Translations under genes and position numbers: made by a program | The notes under the pieces: model-generated | Database searches by the model: none | What the model saw: only the letters and a program-made list of their open reading frames with translations | Told to the model about the DNA's origin: nothing | Shown: positions 36,293 to 43,758 of the stretch, piece after piece | Position numbering within the stretch: the stretch's first letter is position 1 | How the letters are laid out: each line of letters begins with the position of its first letter | Source: CALVGQ01 sp964370435 | Lineage (GTDB): Bacteria > Bacillota_I > Bacilli_A > Erysipelotrichales > Erysipelotrichaceae | Direction: 5' to 3' | DNA length: 64,000 nt | NCBI GenBank assembly: GCA_964370435.1 | Contig: CAYJJG010000006.1 | Span: 1-64,000, forward strand

Positions 36293-36478
36293 TCATTGAG
36301 GTTTTATGTAGTTTTGTGTAGAAATGCCAACTATCATTATGCCTCTAGACATGAGCTCTGAATTTCGATATTTAAGTTGACGATTTATGGTTTTATATGT
36401 TATATTTTTCAGTATGTACTTCCATAGAATAGTTGTTAGCGTTACATTATAGGCTGTCCTGTCCATTAACCGTGTCAA
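36293..36478 (-). pseudogene. Possible decayed transposase fragment
   Basis: A 61-codon frame on the minus strand has no SD. Its part KYRNSELMSRGIMIVGIS faintly resembles the YRDLEEIMxERGI helix near the N-terminus of IS6-family transposases. No terminal inverted repeats or DDE residues are visible. The similarity is weak; it could be chance. Confidence 0.22.
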
Positions 36479-36529
36479 TTTTATATTTAAAAAGTTTATT
36501 TCAAAACAAAAGAAATTAGAGGAAAACAG

Positions 36530-39187
36530 ATGAAAAAATTACTTAAAAAATTTGCAGGCTTTATAACAGTATTTGCGTTGCTTTTATCATTTATGCCCAC
36601 GGTGGTGTTTGCGAATGACAATATTACGGATTTAAAGTTAGATGGTGCTGCAATAATTCTTAGTCAGACCTCCGAAGGAGAAAAACAATATCAAGTAGGT
36701 GACGAAGATCCAATAACCTACACGGGAACAATAAGATTTGGAAAAGATGGGAGTGGTGAATCACCTATTGTGGTGCAAAGCGGAGAACATGACATTATTA
36801 TTCTAAGCACTTCTATGGATTTTGCGACTAGTAAGGAAGCATTATCCCCTTTAGAGATAAAAAGTGGTGCGATAGCTAATGTTTTTATGGATGAAGGTTG
36901 CGAACTTAGGGCTGGTGATGGTAAAGCCGGAATACAGGTGAATGAAGGAGCCACTTTAAATCTGACGAAATATGATGAAGTTAATTTTGGTAATTTTTAT
37001 GTATATGGTGGTCTAGGTGGTGCAGGCATTGGCGGCGGCAACGACGGCAATGCTGGAACAATAAATATTTCAGATATTACACTTGAATTGATAGTAGGCG
37101 GCGCAGGCGCCGCAGCCATTGGCGGTGGTAACGGTGGTGATGGTGGTAATATTACAATTTCAGGAAATACTAAACTTTCTAAAGTGCAAGGGGGAGAAAA
37201 TGGCGCAGGCATTGGTGGAGGTAACGGTGGTGATGGTGGTAATATTACAATTTCAGGAAATACTTTACTTTCTAAAGTGCAAGGGGGAGAAAATGGCGCA
37301 GGCATTGGTGGAGGTAACGGTGGTGATGGTGGTAATATTACAATTTCAGGAAATACTACACTTTCTAAAGTGCAAGCGGGTGAAAATGGCGCAGGCATTG
37401 GTGGAGGTAACGGCGGCGATAGCGGCATAATAAATATATTGAACGGAACAATTAATACAATTGCTGACAGTCATGCTATCGACGACGATTATACTAATGA
37501 TGATTCCGTAGGCGTTGGTGGAGCAGGCATCGGTGGTGGTGACGGTGGCGATTGCAATATCATAACAATCTCAGGTGGCAAAATTACCGCAATTGGAGGA
37601 GCTGGCAGCCCGGGCATCGGTGGTGGCGGTGGAAGTGTTGGTGGTCATGGTGGTACGATAAATATTTTGGGCGGTATAGTTAGCGCAATCGGAGGCAACC
37701 ATAATACTATTCCTGCTACAGGTATTGGCGCTGGTGGTGGAAAACACACCGGGGATGTAACTATTTCGGGCGGTTATGTTACTACAACCATCGCAGAAAG
37801 TGCACCAGCAGGATACGGTATCAAGAGTGAAACATTTTCCACAACATATACAAAAAGTGACGGCACAGAAGTCATCGGTAATGCCTTTATTGATACATTA
37901 AGCACAAAAGGTGTCATACTTTCTGGTGAAGAGATTTTCATTTACGATAGAAGTGACAGGGCAAGTTGGAGTGGTGTGATTTTTGAGGGCGATAGTGGTT
38001 TTATATATGGCTCGCCAACAATCAGCACGGAAGTTCAAATTCAAACTGGCAAAACACTGACAATAGAAGACGACAAAACTTTAACTATTGGAGTAGATGG
38101 AACGCTTAAAAATTTTGGAACAATTATAAACGACGGAACGTTAGTAGGTGCTGGCAGCTTATTAGGCGTAGGTACTTTTCAAACTAACGTATTAAAAGGC
38201 GAGTATATTACTGGGGTGAATAGCAGTTATGTCTATAAAGGTACTGATATTACGGTGAATTCCAGCATAAACGATCCTATGTTTTTGGGAGTACCGTTTG
38301 ATGTAATCGGTTGGAGTGATACTATTCAAAAATATGATGTAGGGACTTGGAATACAAGTTCCGTTGATGGCGTGGGAAGTTACCGAGTGATTTTTACTAA
38401 AGTAGATCAAACTGCTGTTACAAAAGAATTCACCGTGGTGCCAGCAAGCACCGCAACCGATATAACAGCATTTACAATACCGAATCAGGTGAGCCCATCA
38501 ATTATTGATGTAAACAATCACACAATAGAAATAACTATGCCCTTCGGCACTGATAAAACGACACTTAAGCCGACAATAACGCTGAGTGACGGCGCAGCAA
38601 TAGACCCAACAAGCGGTACAGCGCAAGATTTTACAAATGCTGTGAGCTACACTGTCATGGCAGAAGACAGCATGACCACACAGGTTTGGACGGTTATTGT
38701 AACGAATGAACCCGTGGAAATAATAAATGGAACAAATCAGACCGTACAGCAAGGACGAAGTTTCAGTGTAACATCTAATGATGATTTTACTAATTTTATT
38801 AGGCTAGAAATTACATTACAAGGGCAAACAGCCCCTATAGTCTTGCTTTCGGAACCTAACACTTCAAATGAAAATGCAAGTGTTGTAAGCGGTAGTATAA
38901 TTGCCACATTAAACAGCACATACACATCCACACTACCGGTGGGCATACATACAGTTACAATACACAGCACGGGTGGTAGTGCGAGCACACAGTTTGAAAT
39001 AACGAAAACTCCTACATCAGCTCCAACACCAAGTGACCCTGCAATCTCACCACTAACTGGTGTATATAGCAAACAAACAGGTGATAACTCAAATACACCG
39101 CTGATTACAGCATTACTGCTTTTTTCGGCTTTGTGTTTAACCACACTGTTTTTAACAAGAAAAAATCACAGCGTTAAGCAAAAATAG
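36530..39187 (+). CDS. Large repeat-containing cell-surface protein with a variant sorting signal
   Basis: 885 aa. A signal peptide (1-28, cleavage near VVFA-ND) is followed by a Gly-rich region (about 155-425) of AGIGGGNGGDGGxITISG-type turns, including three near-identical 31-residue copies. A DUF5018-like Ig domain is at about 640-730, then a low-complexity Pro/Thr linker. The C-terminus has KQTGD, about 20 hydrophobic residues and a basic tail, like a sortase signal with Q in place of the usual LPxTG residues. It is probably attached to the wall as an adhesin or matrix protein. GC-rich Gly/Ala codons differ sharply from neighbours, suggesting transfer. SD AGAGG. Confidence 0.85.
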   Translation: MKKLLKKFAGFITVFALLLSFMPTVVFANDNITDLKLDGAAIILSQTSEGEKQYQVGDEDPITYTGTIRFGKDGSGESPIVVQSGEHDIIILSTSMDFATSKEALSPLEIKSGAIANVFMDEGCELRAGDGKAGIQVNEGATLNLTKYDEVNFGNFYVYGGLGGAGIGGGNDGNAGTINISDITLELIVGGAGAAAIGGGNGGDGGNITISGNTKLSKVQGGENGAGIGGGNGGDGGNITISGNTLLSKVQGGENGAGIGGGNGGDGGNITISGNTTLSKVQAGENGAGIGGGNGGDSGIINILNGTINTIADSHAIDDDYTNDDSVGVGGAGIGGGDGGDCNIITISGGKITAIGGAGSPGIGGGGGSVGGHGGTINILGGIVSAIGGNHNTIPATGIGAGGGKHTGDVTISGGYVTTTIAESAPAGYGIKSETFSTTYTKSDGTEVIGNAFIDTLSTKGVILSGEEIFIYDRSDRASWSGVIFEGDSGFIYGSPTISTEVQIQTGKTLTIEDDKTLTIGVDGTLKNFGTIINDGTLVGAGSLLGVGTFQTNVLKGEYITGVNSSYVYKGTDITVNSSINDPMFLGVPFDVIGWSDTIQKYDVGTWNTSSVDGVGSYRVIFTKVDQTAVTKEFTVVPASTATDITAFTIPNQVSPSIIDVNNHTIEITMPFGTDKTTLKPTITLSDGAAIDPTSGTAQDFTNAVSYTVMAEDSMTTQVWTVIVTNEPVEIINGTNQTVQQGRSFSVTSNDDFTNFIRLEITLQGQTAPIVLLSEPNTSNENASVVSGSIIATLNSTYTSTLPVGIHTVTIHSTGGSASTQFEITKTPTSAPTPSDPAISPLTGVYSKQTGDNSNTPLITALLLFSALCLTTLFLTRKNHSVKQK
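37115..37393 (+). repeat. Three tandem 93-bp in-frame repeats
   Basis: Units begin at 37115, 37208 and 37301, each 93 bp (31 codons), with a partial fourth unit to 37426. Copies differ at only a few positions (for example the codons before CTTTCTAAAGTG). The near-identity at DNA level shows recent duplication, and copy number may vary between strains. Confidence 0.92.
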
Positions 39188-39312
39188 GAAATTTCAAAAA
39201 TGGAGATTTTATGTTGTTTGTGATTATTCTTTTGTAAAAGATATTATTATGATTGTATAATATCAGCTTTGAATAAGCTGAATATGATAAACGAGCTAAT
39301 GTTGAAATATAA

Positions 39313-39354
39313 AATAAAGAATACTGACTTTTAAGAAGTTTGGTATTCTTTATT
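39313..39354 (+). terminator. Hairpin downstream of the surface protein gene
   Basis: AATAAAGAATAC (39313-39324) and GTATTCTTTATT (39343-39354) are perfect 12-bp complements. The T-rich flank is modest. Confidence 0.6.
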
Positions 39355-39361
39355 TTATCCT

Positions 39362-39487
39362 AAAAGTAGCATCACTCTTTGCGAAGTTGTCGAAAATGAG
39401 AATATAAAAACAGTGATAAGCAAAGCTATTCTCGAATTTTTAAGATATAATACTGTAGAAAGTAAAATTCAAGATTTCATCTACTAA
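39362..39487 (+). pseudogene. Possible N-terminal acetyltransferase remnant
   Basis: A 41-codon frame without a start codon reads ITLCEVVENENIKTVISKAI and then a segment like the ILESLPEWFG-IE...I helix found at the start of some GNAT acetyltransferases. No acetyl-CoA-binding motif follows. It is probably debris; the family call is tentative. Confidence 0.3.
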
Positions 39488-39894
39488 CATGGTTGTATAA
39501 TTATCGATTTCACTTAATACTAACAGGGAAATTAAAGCAAACTGCATTCTCTTAGTATCTTTTCGATTAGTTACCAAAGCATAAGAGATGGACTTTATAA
39601 TATTTGTGTCTCGTATACTTCGTCAGTATATAACCGTTTTCACGGTTTTCGTTTATAATCTCTTTGAAGGTATTTATTGCCGTAACAACATCATCACTTA
39701 TCCATTTGGTTAGTATTCTTTATTAAGATTATTAATGTAGAACAGTTGGAAATTTTATCCTTGTAAATTTTCTAGTTTTTGAAATGTTTTCCTTAGATTT
39801 TTAGTGTGAAACTTTATAATCGTGTTATAAGTAACATCAACACATTAAAACAGCAAATAGGATTTAAAATAATGTAATAACTAAGAAATAGTGC
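39488..39894 (-). other. Stretch without intact genes; one short open remnant on the minus strand
   Basis: Minus-strand 39710-39567 is open for 47 codons (ISDDVVTAINTFKEIINENR and so on) to a TAA, with a helical, coding-like composition but no credible start or SD. Nothing else recognisable was seen in the stretch. Confidence 0.25.
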
Positions 39895-39923
39895 TTGCTT
39901 TAGTAGAAGAAGTTTGTTATTAT
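39895..39923 (+). promoter_or_regulatory. Promoter of tRNA-Arg
   Basis: TTGCTT at 39895-39900 and TATTAT at 39918-39923 with a 17-nt spacer, 22 nt before the tRNA. Confidence 0.6.
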
Positions 39924-39945
39924 ATTTAAGCGTTATATAAAAGAT

Positions 39946-40022
39946 GTCCTCGTAGCTCAGTTGGATAGAGCATGCGCCTTCTAAGCGCACGGTCGAAGGT
40001 TCGAATCCTTTCGAGGATGCCA
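39946..40022 (+). tRNA. tRNA-Arg(UCU)
   Basis: A 77-nt tRNA with encoded CCA. Acceptor GTCCTCG/CGAGGAT, D-arm GCTCAGTTGGATAGAGC, anticodon stem TGCGC/GCGCA with loop CTTCTAA (anticodon TCT), and T-arm GAAGGTTCGAATCCTTT. Reads AGA codons, which are abundant in this genome. Confidence 0.95.
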
Positions 40023-40033
40023 TTTAATAAATT

Positions 40034-40054
40034 AAACCCGTATGGGTTTTTTTT
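40034..40054 (+). terminator. Terminator after tRNA-Arg
   Basis: AAACCC/GGGTTT stem with GTAT loop (40034-40049), followed by a T run to 40054. Confidence 0.82.
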
Positions 40055-40413
40055 ATGAATAAGTGGTTTAGAAGAGTGAATTTTAATGATTATTAAAAAA
40101 TGTAATTTATAGTGATATACATTATATAACTAATAATGCATTGTTATTTATTTTTAAATTGGTGGGTAGTTACTTAATAATTTTGTAGGATACATTTTAC
40201 AAGTGGGATGTTTTAAATCTTTAATATAATTATGATTTAGATTGCTACTAATAGTCAATTCTTCCTGCGATGGATATTGAAATATATCTCTTTAAATCAG
40301 TTCTCGTATAAATTATAATTTGATGATAAAATGTAAATGATAAATGAACTACTATCTTTAATCATAATCGATAAAGTACATTAGTTTAAAAGTAAGTAAT
40401 TGGGTGACAAAGT
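40055..40413 (+). other. AT-rich spacer with nothing recognised
   Basis: No ORF, RNA or convincing promoter was found. A HrcA/CIRCE-type operator, which often precedes dnaK, was looked for and not seen. Confidence 0.4.
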
Positions 40414-40824
40414 ATGATAGTAGGAATTGATTTAGGAACAAGTAATTCATTGATATGTGCATATACAAATAATGAGAGTATTCTTATACCAAACGAATTT
40501 GGAAATTATCTAACATCATCGGTTGTTGGTGTGGATAATGAAACGATTCTTATAGGAGAAATAGCGAAACAAAGATTAATTACTTTCCCTAATGATACAA
40601 TTAGTGGATTTAAAAGACATATGGGAAGTGATTTAGTAATTAAACTAGGTGATAAAAAATTTACACCTACTGAATTATCAGCTCTACTTATTAAAAAACT
40701 TATTTCTGATGCAGAATACTTTCTCAACGAAAAAGTTGAAGAGGCAATAATTAGTGTTCCTGCTTACTTTAATAATAGACAAAGAAGTGATACTGAAACA
40801 GCGAAGTATGCACCACGTTCATGA
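40414..40824 (+). pseudogene. Broken Hsp70 (DnaK-like) gene, N-terminal fragment only
   Basis: 136 codons. The ATP phosphate-1 motif GIDLGTSNSLI (4-14) and the conserved EAIISVPAYFNNRQRSDTETA (about 108-129) identify the first part of an Hsp70 ATPase domain. After that the expected AGKIAGL-type continuation is lost and the frame ends in six unrelated residues. An intact family member is about 600 aa. The GTSN variant and lack of CIRCE suggest an extra Hsp70-like paralogue, not the main dnaK. It cannot form a working chaperone. Confidence 0.85.
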
Positions 40825-41250
40825 TGTAATATATCCACTTTATAAATATTTGCATGGCCATTTATATGGATATTATCATATAGTAAATGATAATATAGGT
40901 GGACTAATATTAATTACCTTCTTAAGTTTTGTTTTTTGGATATTTAAAATATAGGGAATCAATCCAAATTTTGTTTTGATTTTATATTTATATAGCGTTT
41001 ATTTACACTGTTATTAGATACTCTTTAAATTAAAGGAGGAGTTACCCTTAAAGTTTCCTTATTGTAGCAATAATATATCATTACTTGTCGTGGAGATAGT
41101 ATGTTATACGGTACTTATTAAGATGATAGATGCCTCTAAATATGATTACTTTGTAACTGAATTTATATTCACTGTGTCTTGTTATAATGTGATTATCGAA
41201 AATATTAAGAATATAAAAAAATAAATATTTTAAAGCAATGTAGAAGCTTT
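40825..41250 (+). other. Gene debris downstream of the hsp70 fragment
   Basis: A 48-codon frame (40808-40954, MHHVHDVIYPLYKYL...) with one hydrophobic end begins exactly where the Hsp70 similarity stops. A second frame, 41048-41224, reads KFPYCSNNIS and is preceded by AAAGGAGG at 41034, but has TTA where a start codon would be. Both look like parts of genes broken by deletion or point mutation. Neither family is recognised. Confidence 0.35.
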
Positions 41251-41493
41251 ATGTATACGTATTTGACTGATGTAGTATGGATACTATTTTTAATGATATT
41301 ATCAATATTTTTAGGAAGTTATGAAGCTTTTCATATGGCTGGATCTTTTTTGTCTATGTTGTGGATGATAGAGGTTATATTTATCATATTGAATATAAAA
41401 ATAATATTTACAAGATTCACATGGGCGAATAGGTTTGTTATTTTTCTACTTCCTGTGTGTATTTGGCCAGTGATTATGTATTTTTTTTACTAA
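41251..41493 (+). CDS. Hypothetical small membrane protein
   Basis: 80 aa with about three hydrophobic segments (about 8-26, 32-52, 62-79). No SD is seen before the ATG, and it lies in a decayed region. It may be a remnant. No family recognised. Confidence 0.35.
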   Translation: MYTYLTDVVWILFLMILSIFLGSYEAFHMAGSFLSMLWMIEVIFIILNIKIIFTRFTWANRFVIFLLPVCIWPVIMYFFY

Positions 41494-41672
41494 ATCAACA
41501 AGAATTCTAGTACATCAATAAGTGACTGCGATGAACCTCTTCATTTGACAATAGGAACGATGATTGGTTATGTGAATTCATGTTATAGTTAATCTAATTA
41601 TAAATAAATAGTGTATAATTCTATGTTACCTATATAAACTGTAGTATAATTATAGACACAAAGGAGTACTTT

Positions 41673-42374
41673 ATGACAAGTAATTATTATCAAGATTTTT
41701 TTGAAGAAGTAAAAGAAATTACCAAAAAAGATGCAAAACAAGCATTAATGAAAATTCAGCATGAATTAAGTATGCCTTATATACCACTAGAAGTTGAAAA
41801 AAAGCTACTAGAACTTCAAAGCGATTTGAATTCATCCTTGGTGAAGAATAGTTTTATTATTGATTTAGAATCCATTGATGAAGGATTAGAAAGTGATCAG
41901 CAAGAGCAACAATTAAAAGCAATTGATGCTCTTAGTCATGTTTCTTGTCGAGATTATTTAGAAGCTATTCAATGTTATTTTAATCGAGTACCTCATGAAA
42001 ATCTTCAAGCATTATTAATTGATATTTTGATAGAACAACAAATAAACCATGAATTCGATATAACGCATCGCGGTAATTCAATTACCTTTATACCATGTTA
42101 CATTGAACAAGCAGCTGAAACTGATGGTTTTATTGATGCAAAAGGTTATTTAGTATCTTGGTTTGAACAAGAGAATCCTAGTTATTTATCACTCTGTATG
42201 CAGGTGCTTATTGAAGAAACATTTTTGATGCTTCCGTTAAGTTATGCCAGTGATGAAGCTTTAATGTTAGCTCTTAGCGCTGTTCATAAAGTATCGAATA
42301 GTATGGATGATTTATCACAATTTGATTCATTAATTAAGCAATTAGGGATAATTGATTATGTGTTATTATGTTAA
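41673..42374 (+). CDS. DUF3196-like protein upstream of tig
   Basis: 233 aa, acidic and helical, with no membrane segment. The N-terminus YYQDFFEEVKEITKKDAKQALMKIQHELSMPYIP matches the TPR-like DUF3196 pattern found in Erysipelotrichia and Mollicutes. An acidic middle (about 60-80) and a second domain with ITFIPCYIEQAAETDGF follow. The function is unknown. The start has AAAGGAG. It sits 69 nt before trigger factor, but tig has its own promoter. Confidence 0.65.
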   Translation: MTSNYYQDFFEEVKEITKKDAKQALMKIQHELSMPYIPLEVEKKLLELQSDLNSSLVKNSFIIDLESIDEGLESDQQEQQLKAIDALSHVSCRDYLEAIQCYFNRVPHENLQALLIDILIEQQINHEFDITHRGNSITFIPCYIEQAAETDGFIDAKGYLVSWFEQENPSYLSLCMQVLIEETFLMLPLSYASDEALMLALSAVHKVSNSMDDLSQFDSLIKQLGIIDYVLLC

Positions 42375-42387
42375 TGGTGTATTTTAA

Positions 42388-42415
42388 TTGAAATTTAATT
42401 ATATTTTGTTATAAT
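42388..42415 (+). promoter_or_regulatory. Promoter of tig
   Basis: TTGAAA at 42388-42393 and TATAAT at 42410-42415, spacer 16 nt, 29 nt before the tig ATG. Confidence 0.7.
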
Positions 42416-42443
42416 TAATAAGCTGATATTAGGAGGATAAAGA

Positions 42444-43721
42444 ATGTCAACTTGGACAAAAAAAGAAAATTCTACTGGTGAATTAGTAGTAACAGTAGAA
42501 GGTCAACAATGGGAAAAAGCTAAAACAAAAGCATTTGATAAATTATCAAAAGAAGTAGAAATCGAAGGATTTAGAAAAGGTAAAGCACCTAAGAAATTAG
42601 TTGAAAAACAACTTAAAGAACAAGGTGTTTGGATGGAAGCAGCTGAACTTGAAGCACAAGCAGTGCTTGAAGCAGGAATTGAAGAACATAATTTATGGGT
42701 TGTTGCACGTCCAGAGCTTGCTATAGATGAAATAAATGCAGATAAAGTGACTTATCGTTTTATTATTACTGTTAAGCCAGAAGTTACTTTAGGAGAATAC
42801 AAAGGATTATCTTATAACGTAGAAGATGCAAACGTTACTGCTGAAGAAATTGATGCAGAACTTAAAAAACTTCAAGAAAATTTTGCTGAATTAGTAGAAA
42901 AAGAAGGAGCTGTTGAAAATGGTGATACAGCTGTTATCGATTTTGAAGGATTTAAAGATGGTGTAGCATTTGAAGGTGGTAAAGGTGAAAACTATCCACT
43001 AGAAATTGGTTCTGATTCTTTTATTCCAGGATTTGAAACACAAGTTATTGGTATGAAAAAAGAAGAAACTAAAGATATCGAGGTAACTTTCCCAGAAAAT
43101 TACCAATCTGAAGAGCTAGCAGGTAAGCCAGTAGTCTTCAAGGTTACTGTACATGAAGTTAAAGGACGTACACTTCCTGAGATTAATGATGAGCTTGCTA
43201 AAGATGCAAACATTGAAAATGTTGAAACTTTAGAACAACTTAAAGCTAATATTACTGAGCGTTTAAGTGAACAAAAGAAAAATGAAGCAGAAGGAAAAGC
43301 ACAAGATGAATTATTAACTGAATTAGTTGATCGTGCCGATGTAGATGTACCTGAAGCAATGATAGATAATGAATGTAATTCAATGTTAAATGAACAAGCT
43401 AATCGTATGCGTCAACAAGGATTTAGCTTGGAGCAATTTTATCAATTAACAGGGCAAACTGAAGAAATGATGAAAGAACAAATGAAGGGTGATGCTAAGC
43501 GTCGCGTTGAACTTCGTTTAGTATTAGAAAAAGTTGCAGAAGTAGAAAATTTAAATGCAACTGAAGAAGATGTTGAAAAAGAGTATCAAGAAATTGCTGT
43601 AATGTATAGCATGGAAGCTGACAAAGTTAAAGAGTTGATTCCTGCTGACAATATCCAGTATGATTTACAACTACGTAAAGCTATGGATTTTGTAAAAGAT
43701 TCAGCAAAAAAAGACGCTTAG
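42444..43721 (+). CDS. tig: Trigger factor
   Basis: 425 aa, the standard length. The ribosome-binding loop EGFRKGKAPKKLVEK is at about 46-60. The FKBP-type peptidyl-prolyl isomerase domain (about 150-235) has DTAVIDFEGFKDG and IPGFE. A helical C-terminal chaperone domain follows. It binds nascent chains at the ribosome exit. The last codons are part of a terminator hairpin. SD AGGAGG. Confidence 0.97.
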   Translation: MSTWTKKENSTGELVVTVEGQQWEKAKTKAFDKLSKEVEIEGFRKGKAPKKLVEKQLKEQGVWMEAAELEAQAVLEAGIEEHNLWVVARPELAIDEINADKVTYRFIITVKPEVTLGEYKGLSYNVEDANVTAEEIDAELKKLQENFAELVEKEGAVENGDTAVIDFEGFKDGVAFEGGKGENYPLEIGSDSFIPGFETQVIGMKKEETKDIEVTFPENYQSEELAGKPVVFKVTVHEVKGRTLPEINDELAKDANIENVETLEQLKANITERLSEQKKNEAEGKAQDELLTELVDRADVDVPEAMIDNECNSMLNEQANRMRQQGFSLEQFYQLTGQTEEMMKEQMKGDAKRRVELRLVLEKVAEVENLNATEEDVEKEYQEIAVMYSMEADKVKELIPADNIQYDLQLRKAMDFVKDSAKKDA

Positions 43722-43731
43722 CGTCTTTTTT
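43706..43731 (+). terminator. Terminator embedded in the tig stop codon
   Basis: AAAAAGACGC and GCGTCTTTTT flank a TTA loop; the stop TAG (43719-43721) spans loop and stem. Translating ribosomes should interfere with its folding. Confidence 0.8.
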
Positions 43732-43758
43732 ACACCTTAGATAAAAGGAGGTTATGTA

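Noticed and set aside
37115..37426. Possible CRISPR-like array
   Set aside because: The repeats are contiguous 93-bp coding units without unique spacers.
36997..37430. Two long ORFs (one per strand) inside the surface protein repeats
   Set aside because: They are shadows of the Gly-rich 93-bp repeats (Pro-rich on the minus strand) and have no SD.
35676..40022. An integrative element between tRNA-Leu and tRNA-Arg
   Set aside because: No duplicated tRNA 3' end, integrase or matching att-like repeats were seen; only the accessory character is supported.
39814..40023. Minus-strand ORF of 69 aa over tRNA-Arg
   Set aside because: Its start, SSKGFEPSTVRLEGACSIQLS, is the well-known false translation of a tRNA antisense strand.
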